In this document: positions 1 to 11,161 of the stretch, in pieces
Numbering within the stretch: position 1 is the first letter of the stretch
How the letters are laid out: every line of letters starts with the position of its first letter
DNA from: Brucella daejeonensis
GTDB taxonomy: Bacteria > Pseudomonadota > Alphaproteobacteria > Rhizobiales > Rhizobiaceae
Length of the DNA: 60,345 bases
Reading direction: 5' to 3'
Assembly: GCF_014199265.1 (NCBI RefSeq)
Contig: NZ_JACIJG010000020.1
Coordinates: forward strand, 1-60,345
Translations under genes and position numbers: made by a program
The notes under the pieces: model-generated
Told to the model about the DNA's origin: nothing
Seen by the model: only the letters and a program-made list of their open reading frames with translations
Databases searched by the model: none

Positions 1-1
1 C

Positions 2-85
2 ATCGGCCATCTCGTCACAACCATCGAACCAGCAGAATGCGCAAACTACTTCGAAAGCGCCGGATACGCTTCCGTCAAAACCTGA
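2..85 (+). mobile_element. IS630-family transposase, C-terminal end (cut by window edge)
   Basis: The first 27 codons of the window form an open frame ending in TGA at 83-85. The peptide ends in NYFESAGYASVKT, which matches the usual C-terminus of IS630-type DDE transposases (a Cys-x-Asn-Tyr-Phe, then Gly-Tyr-Ala-Ser pattern). Only this tail is inside the window, so intactness cannot be judged. I cannot define the outer end of the element between 86 and 183. The family call is from motif recall on a short stretch. Confidence 0.55.
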
Positions 86-183
86 AAGGCTCTAGTCATG
101 GCAGCTAACGTCCATCTCGCCTGAGACAGCCGCAAAAATTGCAACAGATTCTTGGACAGCGCTCGAAATGTCGGGACGACTTG

Positions 184-2505
184 TTATGTCGCCAGTGAAT
201 AACCCAGATCGCGCAACGGCAGACGGCGGACACGTTCTCCGGTTGCCATGAAAATGGCATTTCCCAGTGCCGGCGCCAGTGCCGGGAAGGCCGGCTCGCC
301 CATGCCAGTCGGCGGGTTGTCGGACTGAATGAAGAAGGCATCGATGTTCATCGGCGCGAACGGCATACGCAAAATCGGATAGGCGTTGTAGTTCTGTTCT
401 TCAATCTCACCGTTCTCAATATTGATCTTGAGGCCCAAAGCCGTGGAAAGCGCGTCCGTGCTGGCGCCCTGCGCCTGCGCTTCGGAGCCGGCCAGATCAA
501 TGATCGGGCCGACGTCGAGCACGACAACGATACGATCGATCCTGATCCGCTTTTTGGCGTCCACACTCAGTTCTACCGCCTGCGCGGCATGGCCCGCGTG
601 GGAATAGCACCAGGCCAGCCCCATGCCTTTCCCCTTCGACAGCGTTTTGCCCCAGTCCGCCTTGTCGGCACACATTCTGATGACGTCCGTGGCTCGCCTG
701 GGGCTGAAATTGGCAATCGTGCCGTTGGCTCCCGGTTGGGGCGCCAGCTCGGGGACGTCGCGATTAACCGCGTCGATCAGAAACTCAACATGGTCACGGT
801 CTGCGGCCAGCGACAGTTCATGCATGAAGCTTTGCGCGGCAAAGACCTGAACACAATCGCCCGGCGCTCGCCAAGCGCCGGTCGGAATTCTCAATGGAAA
901 CATCGTGGTGCCGCGACGCAGGTTCGGCGCCTTGATGGAGTATTTGATATTCTCGGTAAGCCCCGAGGCCGCAGCTTCCTTCTTTCCGTCCGCAGTGAAG
1001 GTGATGAAATGCTCTTGCCAGGCGTCGAGCCTGCCATTTTCATCAACCGCTCCCTTGAACTGGTGATAACCGGAGGGGCGAAAAAAATCGTGGCTGAAAT
1101 CGTCCTCCCGGCTCCATTGCAGCTTGACCGGAGCGTCGACTTTACGCGCGATGGCCGCAGCCTCGCAGGTATAATCGTTGACCAGCCGCCGCCCGAATGC
1201 ACCACCGACGCGGGTCTGGTGCATCACGATTTTTTCCTGCGCTATGTTCGCGACTTTCGCCACCAATGGCAAAGCGCGCACGGGCTGCTGGGTCGGAACC
1301 CACATCTCCATGATTCCGTCGTGCCAGTGCGCAGTCGTATTCATCGGCTCCAGCGGCGCATGGGCCACAAAGGGATATTCGTAATAGGCCTCGATGGTTT
1401 TCGCCGCGCCGGCAAATGCCTTATCCACATCGCCGACATTATCGTCGGCCTGGCTGGGGAATAGCGCCGCGGCCTTTCTGGCATCCCTTGAGAACCGGGA
1501 TGTCGAATCCTTCGATGCTTCGCTTCGGTCCCAATCGACCCGGAGTTTCTTCTTGGCCTGAAAGGCGCTCCATGTATCTTTGGCAATGATGGCGACACCC
1601 GGCATCACTTCGGCCGGAATACCCGTGCCCTCCAGAATGAAAGCATCGAGCACACCGGGTTGCGCTGTGATCTCGTCGCGATTGAAGGATAGCGCCTTCC
1701 CGCCTGCCGCCGGACATTTGGTGTAATTGGCATAGACCATCCCGGGAAGCTGGACATCGATCCCGAACAGGGGCTGGCCAGTGACGACCTTGGAATCGTC
1801 AACGCCGTGATGGCGTTTTCCGATGAGGCCATATTCATTGCGGGCTTTCAGCTTCAACGCCGCGGGATCTGGCACCGGCATCTGCGACGCCGCAACCGCA
1901 AACTCTCCGTAGGTGGCGGATTTACCGCTTGCGGCATGGGACAGAACCGATTCCCTGGCGACGATCTGCGATGCATCGACGCCCCATTGTCCGGCTGCCG
2001 CGGCAATCAGCATCGCCCTGGCGCCGGCCCCTGCCTGGCGCAACTGGTTCCAGGCAAGCGGGATCGATGTCGAGCCGCCAGCCCCCTGATTGCCATAGAC
2101 ATCAGGTTTGATGGGCGCCTGCTCAACCACGACATTGTTCCAGTCGGCATCGAGTTCCTCGGCAATAATCACACCAAAGGATGTCTTGATGCCCTGACCG
2201 ATTTCCGGCGCTTTGGAGAAAATGGTGATCCTGTTGTCAGGCGCAATCCGGATGAAAGCGTTTATCGCCCGATCATCGCCATTTTCGGTATTGTCCTGCG
2301 CTTCCTCGGCAAAGGCCGTATCACCAAGATGAAATCCGAGCACCAGCCCGGCAACCCCCATGCCCGCCAGCTTGAGGAAACCCCGTCGGCCTGTGGTAAA
2401 TCCCGAATTGAGGGAGAAGTCGACGGCCGGTCGAGACCGCACCTCGCTTATAAGCGCGGAGAGATAAGCATCGGACTGTGCAAAACCGGACTGCGTATCA
2501 GTCAT
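184..2505 (-). CDS. Molybdenum hydroxylase, Mo-pterin-binding large subunit (isoquinoline 1-oxidoreductase/aldehyde oxidase type)
   Basis: Catalytic subunit of a xanthine-oxidase-family molybdenum hydroxylase, expected to hydroxylate an aldehyde or N-heterocycle in the periplasm. The 773-residue protein has a twin-arginine signal (RRGFLK at about 40-45, after an unusually long n-region) followed by a hydrophobic stretch. A GGAFGRR segment and a C-terminal GMGEP (about 734-738, with the presumed catalytic glutamate) are typical of IorB-like subunits. I chose the ATG at 2503-2505 because it overlaps the end of the upstream cytochrome gene by 8 bases, which implies translational coupling; a longer reading frame upstream is probably not used. 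It is the last gene of a 2Fe-2S/cytochrome/Mo-subunit operon. The substrate is unknown. Confidence 0.88.
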   Translation of the reverse strand: MTDTQSGFAQSDAYLSALISEVRSRPAVDFSLNSGFTTGRRGFLKLAGMGVAGLVLGFHLGDTAFAEEAQDNTENGDDRAINAFIRIAPDNRITIFSKAPEIGQGIKTSFGVIIAEELDADWNNVVVEQAPIKPDVYGNQGAGGSTSIPLAWNQLRQAGAGARAMLIAAAAGQWGVDASQIVARESVLSHAASGKSATYGEFAVAASQMPVPDPAALKLKARNEYGLIGKRHHGVDDSKVVTGQPLFGIDVQLPGMVYANYTKCPAAGGKALSFNRDEITAQPGVLDAFILEGTGIPAEVMPGVAIIAKDTWSAFQAKKKLRVDWDRSEASKDSTSRFSRDARKAAALFPSQADDNVGDVDKAFAGAAKTIEAYYEYPFVAHAPLEPMNTTAHWHDGIMEMWVPTQQPVRALPLVAKVANIAQEKIVMHQTRVGGAFGRRLVNDYTCEAAAIARKVDAPVKLQWSREDDFSHDFFRPSGYHQFKGAVDENGRLDAWQEHFITFTADGKKEAAASGLTENIKYSIKAPNLRRGTTMFPLRIPTGAWRAPGDCVQVFAAQSFMHELSLAADRDHVEFLIDAVNRDVPELAPQPGANGTIANFSPRRATDVIRMCADKADWGKTLSKGKGMGLAWCYSHAGHAAQAVELSVDAKKRIRIDRIVVVLDVGPIIDLAGSEAQAQGASTDALSTALGLKINIENGEIEEQNYNAYPILRMPFAPMNIDAFFIQSDNPPTGMGEPAFPALAPALGNAIFMATGERVRRLPLRDLGYSLAT

Positions 2506-3874
2506 TATGCACCACCTCGTCGGATTTTGATTGCTGGGGTGCCTGCTTTCGCAGGCTGGCGATATCCTCACCCGTCAAACCTGCGCCCTGGGCACCGAAA
2601 CGGGCTGTAACATAATTGGCGACGGCCGCTATATCTTCGTCGGAATAGCCCTGCCCGAAGGCGGGCATGAAGACAGGGCCTGCTTCCGTCTCGCGGTTGA
2701 CGCCGTTGATGACAGCCTGCGCGACATTGGTGGCGCTGGGATCGTTGACTGCACGAATACCCGTCAGTGTCGCATGGTTGTTGACCGGGCTTATGCCAGT
2801 CCAGCTATGACAACTCGCACAGGCGCTGGCGAAGACCAGTTCGCCACGCCGATCGGACGTTCCTGTTTTCACGCCCTCCTTATAGGATACCGGCGCGGGC
2901 GTGGTGACAGGACGCGGCAAGCCGCTCGAACGGGCGGGAATGCTGCGCAGATAGGTCACCAGTGCCTTGGTATCCTGCGGCAACAGATAGGTCAGGCTGT
3001 TATCATAAGCCTCGCCCATCGGACCCGTCGGACTGCCATGACCGTCAGCATAGCCGGTGGAGAGATAGGCGCCGAGATTTTCAGCGGTCCAGTGGCCCAG
3101 ACCCGAATCCGGATCGCTCGTGATGTTATAAGCGTGCCAGCCCGCAGTGATCGCACCGGCAAACTTTCTCGAATTGTTCAGAGCGAAGGCAATATTGCGC
3201 GGTGTGTGGCAGTCGCCGCAATGGCCCAGCGCCTCGGCAAGATAGGCACCGCGATTCCATTCCGCGCTTCGGTCAACATTGGGGCGAAAGCGCTCATCGG
3301 GGTTGAATACGAGGTTCCAGATCGCCATCAGGCCGCGTTGGTTGAACGGCCATGACAATTGGCTTGTCTTCGCTGGCTCGTGCACCGGCGTCAGGGTCAG
3401 AAGATAGGCCTTGATGGCCAGCACATCGGCATCGCTCATCAAGGTGTAGGACGTATAAGGCATGGCGGGATAAAGATGCGATCCATCGGCGCGAACGCCA
3501 TTCCTCACCGCGGCCAGAAACTGGGCGTCGCTGTAATTGCCGATACCCGTTTCCTTGTCGGCGGTAATATTGGTGGAATAGATCGTGCCGAATGGCATGA
3601 CGAAAGCGAAACCGCCTGCGAAGGGAGCGCCACCCGGAGCCGTATGACAGGCCTGACAGTCCGCCGCACGGGCGAGATATTCGCCGCGCTTCGCAATGTC
3701 CGCATCGGCAAGCTCAGGGGGAACGCCGGTGACATTGCCACCTTTGTAATCCTCCAGCGCGACCGTCGCTCCTCCGGCAAAAGACATCGGATCGCGGTCC
3801 GCATAAAACCACCCCGCAAGACCGATTGCGGCAACTGCGATGACAACGACGATAGCGGCGACGATTTTCTTCAT
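2498..3874 (-). CDS. Triheme membrane-anchored cytochrome c, electron acceptor of the molybdenum hydroxylase
   Basis: A 458-residue protein with an N-terminal signal/anchor (about 4-24) and three CxxCH heme sites: CQACH (about 73), CGDCH (about 219) and CASCH (about 352). This layout is that of the cytochrome subunits of membrane-bound alcohol, gluconate and aldehyde dehydrogenases, which pass electrons to ubiquinone or terminal oxidases. It lies 3 bases after the 2Fe-2S subunit gene and overlaps the Mo-subunit gene by 8 bases, so the three genes are one transcription and translation unit. Replacing an FAD subunit by a cytochrome is normal for the Tat-exported IorAB-like enzymes. Confidence 0.9.
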   Translation of the reverse strand: MKKIVAAIVVVIAVAAIGLAGWFYADRDPMSFAGGATVALEDYKGGNVTGVPPELADADIAKRGEYLARAADCQACHTAPGGAPFAGGFAFVMPFGTIYSTNITADKETGIGNYSDAQFLAAVRNGVRADGSHLYPAMPYTSYTLMSDADVLAIKAYLLTLTPVHEPAKTSQLSWPFNQRGLMAIWNLVFNPDERFRPNVDRSAEWNRGAYLAEALGHCGDCHTPRNIAFALNNSRKFAGAITAGWHAYNITSDPDSGLGHWTAENLGAYLSTGYADGHGSPTGPMGEAYDNSLTYLLPQDTKALVTYLRSIPARSSGLPRPVTTPAPVSYKEGVKTGTSDRRGELVFASACASCHSWTGISPVNNHATLTGIRAVNDPSATNVAQAVINGVNRETEAGPVFMPAFGQGYSDEDIAAVANYVTARFGAQGAGLTGEDIASLRKQAPQQSKSDEVVHND

Positions 3875-3877
3875 CGG

Positions 3878-4336
3878 TCAGGCCAATTTGGATGCAGCGC
3901 TTTTGATAGCCCGGCGGATGCGAATATAGGTTCCGCAGCGGCAGATATTTCCGGCCATGGCGGCGTCTATGTCGAGATCGTCGGGATGAGGGGTCGTATT
4001 CAATAAAGCTGTCGCGGACATGATTTGGCCAGCCTGGCAATAACCGCATTGCGGAACGTCGGCTTCCATCCAGGCCTGCTGCACGGCGGCGCCGCTGGGC
4101 GTATCGCCAATTCCCTCAATGGTCACGACCTGGCGGTCGCCAATATCGCCAATCGTCAACTGGCAAGAGCGCACCGGCGCGCCGTCCACATGCACGGTGC
4201 AGGCGCCACACTGCGCAACACCGCAACCGTATTTGGTGCCGACAAGACTGAGATGATCGCGCAGCACCCACAGAAGCGGCATATCTTCCGGGACATCAAC
4301 GCTGAAGTCTTTCCCATTGACAGTAAAGGTAAACAT
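3878..4336 (-). CDS. Molybdenum hydroxylase, 2Fe-2S small subunit
   Basis: A 152-residue ferredoxin-like subunit of the CoxS/IorA type. It carries eight cysteines for two [2Fe-2S] clusters: a plant-type set at about C38, C43, C46 and C58, and the helical-domain set at about C97, C100, C132 and C134 (CGYC and CRC). It transfers electrons from the Mo-pterin subunit to the cytochrome c subunit. It has no signal peptide, as expected if it is co-exported with the Tat-tagged large subunit. It is the first gene of the operon, with the promoter to its right (4337-4510). Confidence 0.9.
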   Translation of the reverse strand: MFTFTVNGKDFSVDVPEDMPLLWVLRDHLSLVGTKYGCGVAQCGACTVHVDGAPVRSCQLTIGDIGDRQVVTIEGIGDTPSGAAVQQAWMEADVPQCGYCQAGQIMSATALLNTTPHPDDLDIDAAMAGNICRCGTYIRIRRAIKSAASKLA

Positions 4337-4365
4337 GCCTCGCTTCCTTCAAAGCGGTGAAATCG

Positions 4366-4382
4366 ATATGCCAATGGCATAT
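4366..4382. promoter_or_regulatory. 17-bp perfect palindrome upstream of the molybdenum hydroxylase operon
   Basis: ATATGCCA-A-TGGCATAT is a perfect inverted repeat with a one-base centre. It ends 30 bases before the ATG of the 2Fe-2S subunit, where a repressor site would overlap the promoter or leader. No regulator gene lies next to this operon, so the protein that would bind is unknown. The rest of 4337-4510 is AT-rich leader without a gene. Confidence 0.45.
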
Positions 4383-4510
4383 TATGTCAATCTGCACGGA
4401 ATTCGGTGTTCAATTTGTATTGCAACAATATTACTGGAAAGTTTCGATTATTTTATTATAAAATGCTGAAATACAACCGTTTGCTTCGGTGCCGCGATTT
4501 GCCCCGACGC

Positions 4511-4543
4511 AAAAAAAACGGCGGAGCCATCAAGGCTCCGCCG
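4511..4543 (-). terminator. Rho-independent terminator of katG
   Basis: Read on the minus strand, a 9-10 bp GC-rich stem (GGCGGAGCC with a 5-base loop) is followed directly by a run of eight T. A second, weaker hairpin (AAAGCCCC/GGGGCTTT, 4555-4579) lies between this and the katG stop codon. It is also placed to stop read-through into the oppositely facing promoter region of the molybdenum hydroxylase operon. Confidence 0.85.
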
Positions 4544-4586
4544 CTTGTCTCTTCAAAGCCCCGATTTCACCGGGGCTTTATTGCGT

Positions 4587-6950
<2,364 letters not shown>

Positions 6951-6951
6951 G

Positions 6952-7881
6952 ATGAAACATCTGCGCTATTTCGATGCGCTTGCCGGAATCGGTCATTTTG
7001 GGCGTGCGGCGGAGGCGTGTTCGATTTCCCAGCCGGCGCTGTCGGTGCAGATAAGAGAGCTGGAGGAACTGATTGGCGCTCCTCTGGTGGAGCGGGGCGG
7101 CAGGCAAATCCGCCTGACGAGTCTGGGCGAGGCATTTGCGGAACGCGTTCGCGGCATTCTGCGTTCGGTCGATGAATTGGAGGAACTGGCGCGCGCCACG
7201 CAAGGGGCGTTCACGGGAAAGCTTCGCCTCGGTATCATCCCGACGGTTGCGCCTTATCTATTGCCCGAAATCATCAAGACGCTGAACGTGACCTATCCCG
7301 GTCTGGAACCCCGGCCGAAGGAAGCGATCACGCAAAAGCTGATCCACGATCTTCTGGAAGCGCGTCTCGACGCGGCGATTGTCGCCCTGCCTGTTTCCGA
7401 ACCTGCCTTGACGGAAATTCCACTCTTTGACGAGGAGTTTGTCCTGATCCGGCCGCTGGAAGATGCTGACAAGCCTGTTCCCAGTGCCGACAAGCTGCAT
7501 GAGATGAAGCTGCTTTTGCTGGAGGAAGGGCACTGTTTCCGCGATCAGGCGCTGTCGTTCTGCAATATCGCCGCCGCGCCGCCGCGTGAATTCATGGAGG
7601 GGAGTTCGCTTTCCACCCTCGTCCAGATGGTGGGCGCTGGCATCGGCGTGACGCTCGTTCCACAAATGGCCCTTGATATGGAGACGCGCTCGGCAAGAAT
7701 ATGCATGTCGCGTCTTGGCCCGCCGCACCCGGTGCGGACCATCGGCATGGTGTGGCGCAAGACGAACCCCCTGTCGTCGCAATTGGCGGAGATTGCACAA
7801 CTTGTCCGTCAGGTCGGGCTTGGCAATCAGGAAAAGACGGAAGGTCTGCTGGCCCCGACCAACGTTCAGGCCGGCAAATGA
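6952..7881 (+). CDS. oxyR: OxyR, hydrogen-peroxide-sensing LysR-type regulator
   Basis: A 309-residue LysR-type regulator with an N-terminal helix-turn-helix (about 1-65) and a sensor domain containing the two OxyR redox cysteines, EEGHCFRDQ (about C195) and LSFC (about C204), nine residues apart as in E. coli C199/C208. I prefer ATG 6952 because AGGA sits six bases upstream; an in-frame ATG at 6937 has no ribosome site and lies within the dyads. It faces katG divergently. The 3' end overlaps the 3' end of nosX on the other strand by 16 bases. Confidence 0.95.
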   Translation: MKHLRYFDALAGIGHFGRAAEACSISQPALSVQIRELEELIGAPLVERGGRQIRLTSLGEAFAERVRGILRSVDELEELARATQGAFTGKLRLGIIPTVAPYLLPEIIKTLNVTYPGLEPRPKEAITQKLIHDLLEARLDAAIVALPVSEPALTEIPLFDEEFVLIRPLEDADKPVPSADKLHEMKLLLLEEGHCFRDQALSFCNIAAAPPREFMEGSSLSTLVQMVGAGIGVTLVPQMALDMETRSARICMSRLGPPHPVRTIGMVWRKTNPLSSQLAEIAQLVRQVGLGNQEKTEGLLAPTNVQAGK

Positions 7882-8858
7882 AGGTTCTTGCCGTTCCGAT
7901 GTTTGATATGGGCTGAAATTCCGGTCCGTTTTTTCAAACTGCTCGCTATCTGTTTCGGCCCCATGAGGCTGAAAGCCGTGGCAAGCGCATCCGCCATCGC
8001 GGTGCTCGGCGCGACCACCGTCACCCGCTCATAGAGTGATGCGGAATAGCCGGTCTTCGGATTGAGAAGATGATTGAATCGACCGCTTTCCTCGAACTGA
8101 AAGCCCTCGAAGCTCGATGTCGCAAGCCCCCGATCTTCAATGTCGATAAATTCTTCCGGGCTGGAACCGGCTTCCAGATCGGCAATGCCGATGCGCCATG
8201 GCCTGCCGTCCGGCCCGGTGCCGATGGCCCGGTATTCTCCCATATCCACCAGCGCATGTTTCACGCCGCCCGCCTTGAGCAGAGCCGTGACCCGGTCGGT
8301 GACAAACCCTTGAGCAATACCGTTGAGCGTCAGCGCCATGGCCGGTCTTGCAAAGGCGATGCGGCTTGCATCGAACAGGACATGGCCGAAGCCGACCTGC
8401 GCCAGCGCCTTGTTCCATTCCTCCCGCGAAGGCCCGCTCGGGTCGGGATTCGGCTTGGAGAAATGGCTCTTCAGGCATTCCCAGAGCGGTTGCACCGTCG
8501 GGTCGAACAGGCCGTCGCTCAATTGCCAGCATGTGCGGCAGATGCTCAATAGCTCGACCAGTTCCGGCGAAGGCGATGCCAGAGCGCCAGCCCGGTTCAG
8601 TCGGGAAAGCTCGCTATCGGGACGATAGAGCGTAAAAATATCCTCAAGCCGCCCCGCTTCTCGGACGCTCTCGCGGATCAATCGTTCCGCGGTCTTCCAG
8701 TCCGGGTGATAGACGATAATTCTGGCTGGTGCGCCCATTGCCTGCCCGCGCCATGTTACGGGGTCGGGAGCCGTCAAGGCCGAAGCAAGACGCGGAGCGC
8801 CATAAAACGCCGCGGCTGCGATGCCACCGGCAAGCACAAGACGTCGATTGACAGGCAT
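7866..8858 (-). CDS. nosX: NosX, ApbE-type FAD:protein FMN transferase of the nos operon
   Basis: A 330-residue exported flavin transferase of the ApbE family, expected to attach FMN covalently to a threonine of the periplasmic domain of NosR. The N-terminus MPVNRRLVLAGG with a following Ala-rich stretch looks like a Tat-type signal. The start at 8858 is supported by GAGGAAA seven bases upstream, within the 10-base gap after nosL. Conserved ApbE features include the GIAQGFVTDR and VDMGEYRAIG segments and a C-terminal DALATAFSLMG. It is the last gene of the operon. Confidence 0.93.
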   Translation of the reverse strand: MPVNRRLVLAGGIAAAAFYGAPRLASALTAPDPVTWRGQAMGAPARIIVYHPDWKTAERLIRESVREAGRLEDIFTLYRPDSELSRLNRAGALASPSPELVELLSICRTCWQLSDGLFDPTVQPLWECLKSHFSKPNPDPSGPSREEWNKALAQVGFGHVLFDASRIAFARPAMALTLNGIAQGFVTDRVTALLKAGGVKHALVDMGEYRAIGTGPDGRPWRIGIADLEAGSSPEEFIDIEDRGLATSSFEGFQFEESGRFNHLLNPKTGYSASLYERVTVVAPSTAMADALATAFSLMGPKQIASSLKKRTGISAHIKHRNGKNLHLPA

Positions 8859-8868
8859 GGCGGTTTCC

Positions 8869-9405
8869 TCAATGGTTTTCGGCGACGGAACCCGTTTGTG
8901 GAACGCCCTGATCGCCCAGCACATAATCTTCCGGCATATCCTTGAAATTCACGATACGCCCACCCTTGTCGGCAACGAACCGTTCAGCGGCTTCCTGCGT
9001 CGAGAACGGAACGGCTTCCTTTGCGCCCATACCGCCAAGCACGGCGCTTTCGATCACGAAAAACGCCTTGCGCGCATCGACCCAGTTTTCCGCCCCCGGT
9101 TCTTCCCAGCTTGGCGCCTTGCCCATGTCGGAAACATAGATGGCGGCGATAGTCTTCGGTTCTTCCGGCAGCATGGTGAAGGCGAGCGTGTCACGCGCCG
9201 ACGAAAACCAGACCGCTTCATTGGCGGGTGCGAGAATGATCTGTCCCTTGGGGCCGGGATGCTCCAGAACGTTCATGCCGCAATAGCGCCCCATTGCCGT
9301 TTCGGTCAGCGCGAAAGGCGCAATTGTCTCAACCTTCTTCTCCTGCGAGCAGCCAGCCAGAACGGCCACGAGAAACGCGGAGGCGACAAGCCAGGACTTC
9401 TTCAT
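8869..9405 (-). CDS. nosL: NosL, copper-binding lipoprotein chaperone
   Basis: A 178-residue lipoprotein that delivers Cu(I) for assembly of the NosZ copper centres. The signal peptide ends in a lipobox (LAGC at about 16-19), giving an outer or periplasm-facing membrane anchor. The family copper motif is present as CGMNVLEHPGPKGQI, where the Cys-Gly-Met and His are the expected ligands region. It overlaps nosY by 4 bases and is followed by nosX after 10 bases. Confidence 0.94.
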   Translation of the reverse strand: MKKSWLVASAFLVAVLAGCSQEKKVETIAPFALTETAMGRYCGMNVLEHPGPKGQIILAPANEAVWFSSARDTLAFTMLPEEPKTIAAIYVSDMGKAPSWEEPGAENWVDARKAFFVIESAVLGGMGAKEAVPFSTQEAAERFVADKGGRIVNFKDMPEDYVLGDQGVPQTGSVAENH

Positions 9406-10232
9406 AGTTCTTTCCTCGAAAAGACCAGCATGGAAAGCGAAAGCGGCAGCAGGGTCCAGAGGCCGAGCGCCAGCGTGAGGCTGAGGGTTCCAAGCGTTGC
9501 ATTGCCCGCCACGCCGCCCATGCCGGTGAGTGCACCGGCCTGACCGGTGCCGAAATTGAGAAGACGATAGGAATCCGCCGGATTGAACAGCAGAAAGCCG
9601 TTCAGCACGTGTGTGCCAATCATCCGGCCCTGATCGAAGACCAGCAGCGCCAGCAGGGCCGCATCGTAGATCAGGACAAAGAACAGCCAGACGCCGATGG
9701 CCACGCCCGCCGCCGTGCTGCGCTCGCGCACCAGCGTGCTGGCGAGAAAGCCGATGGCGATGAACACCGCACCGAGCAGGATCGACGAGCCGATCAGCTT
9801 GAGAAGCGACAGCCAGCTTCCCGCATCCACGCCCGCTCCGGTGGCGATCAGTGCGAGGGCCGCTGCGCCATAGCCGAACAGGGTTGCAAAGGCCAGAATG
9901 GCAAGCTGGCCGAGAAACTTGCCGAGCACCATCTGCGTGCGGCTCAGCGGATAGCTTAGCAGCAGGAGCATGGTGCCCCGCTCCATTTCGCCGACAATTG
10001 CGTCGTGCGAGATCAGAAGCGCGATGAGCGGGATGAGGAAAATGGTAAGGCTGGAAAGACTGACGATCACGATGTCAAGCCTGCTTGCGCCGATGGAACT
10101 GCCGGTCGGCGCGCTGCCAAGAAACGTCATGCTGAGCGCCAGCGCGGCCAGCAGCAGCGTGGTTGCCAAAACCCAGCGATTGCGCAGGCCTTCCTGAATT
10201 TCCTTGGCCGCGATAATGGCGATATTATTCAT
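9402..10232 (-). CDS. nosY: NosY, ABC transporter permease for NosZ maturation
   Basis: A 276-residue membrane protein with about six hydrophobic segments, the permease partner of NosF. NosDFY feeds assembly of the tetranuclear CuZ sulfide centre of NosZ. It belongs to the ABC-2 type permease group, with the cytoplasmic segment containing GEMERGTM after the second membrane span. The gene overlaps nosF and nosL by four bases each, so translation is coupled. Confidence 0.94.
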   Translation of the reverse strand: MNNIAIIAAKEIQEGLRNRWVLATTLLLAALALSMTFLGSAPTGSSIGASRLDIVIVSLSSLTIFLIPLIALLISHDAIVGEMERGTMLLLLSYPLSRTQMVLGKFLGQLAILAFATLFGYGAAALALIATGAGVDAGSWLSLLKLIGSSILLGAVFIAIGFLASTLVRERSTAAGVAIGVWLFFVLIYDAALLALLVFDQGRMIGTHVLNGFLLFNPADSYRLLNFGTGQAGALTGMGGVAGNATLGTLSLTLALGLWTLLPLSLSMLVFSRKEL

Positions 10233-11161
10233 TCCGCCGCCTCCTGTTGCGCCGCATCGCCCGCATTGAGGAAATGGGCATAAAGTTCGTCGAGTGTCGG
10301 CGGGATGATGTCGAGTTCCGAAAGATTGTCGTTCATGGCCACGATGTCGCGCACGAGCGCCATCTTGCCGTCCGCCGGGGCTTCGGTTTCAAAGAGATCG
10401 GGGCCGAGACGATGCCAGCGAAGAGCGGTGTTTTCGCTCCCCGCAGGCAGACGTGACACGTCATGGGTCTGCACGCGAATCCGCAGCGGTAATTGCGAAA
10501 TCCGACGCAGCGCATCGATGGAACCGTCGGCGATCACCCGGCCTTTATTGGCGATGATGACGCGCCCGACCTTGGTTTCCAGCTCGGTCAGCGCGTGCGA
10601 CGACATGAGGATCGTCGCGCCGTCCTGCCGCAAATGCTCCAGAATATCGTAAAAACTCTGGCGGAGCGCCGGGTCGAGGCCGGTCGTCGGCTCGTCTAGA
10701 AGCAGCACCGACGGTTTTCCGAGCAGGGCTTGCGCCAGCCCAAGTCGCTGGCGCATCCCCTTGGAATAGGTGCCGACCCGGCGACGCGCAGCCTCAGCCA
10801 GTCCGACGCGCTCCAGAAGCTCTCCCGTCTGTTTGAGCGGAACCTGTTTCAGACGCGCATAAAACCTGAGCGTTTCGGCTCCCGTCAGCGCCATGTTGAA
10901 AGAGACGTGTTCCGGCAGGTAGCCAAGCCGCAGCCGAGCCGCGAAAGCACCCGATGCCGGGTCTTCGCCCAGCACGCGCACCTGGCCGTTCGTCGGGCGG
11001 ATCAGGCCGAGCATGAGCTTGATCATCGTAGTTTTTCCGGCCCCGTTGTGACCGACCAGCGCGATGTTTTCACCGCCATGGAGCTTGAAACTCGCCTCGC
11101 TGATGGCGTTGAAGCCGCCATAGGACTTGGTGACCCGGTCGAGAATGACAGTCTCAGTCAT
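10229..11161 (-). CDS. nosF: NosF, ABC transporter ATPase for NosZ maturation
   Basis: A 310-residue ATPase with Walker A GHNGAGKTT (about 37-45), signature YSKGMRQRLGLAQAL (about 133) and Walker B VLLLDEPTTGLD (about 157). It powers the NosDFY complex involved in CuZ cluster assembly. It overlaps nosD by 8 bases and nosY by 4 bases. The C-terminal 100 residues after the nucleotide-binding domain form the usual NosF extension. Confidence 0.95.
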   Translation of the reverse strand: MTETVILDRVTKSYGGFNAISEASFKLHGGENIALVGHNGAGKTTMIKLMLGLIRPTNGQVRVLGEDPASGAFAARLRLGYLPEHVSFNMALTGAETLRFYARLKQVPLKQTGELLERVGLAEAARRRVGTYSKGMRQRLGLAQALLGKPSVLLLDEPTTGLDPALRQSFYDILEHLRQDGATILMSSHALTELETKVGRVIIANKGRVIADGSIDALRRISQLPLRIRVQTHDVSRLPAGSENTALRWHRLGPDLFETEAPADGKMALVRDIVAMNDNLSELDIIPPTLDELYAHFLNAGDAAQQEAAE

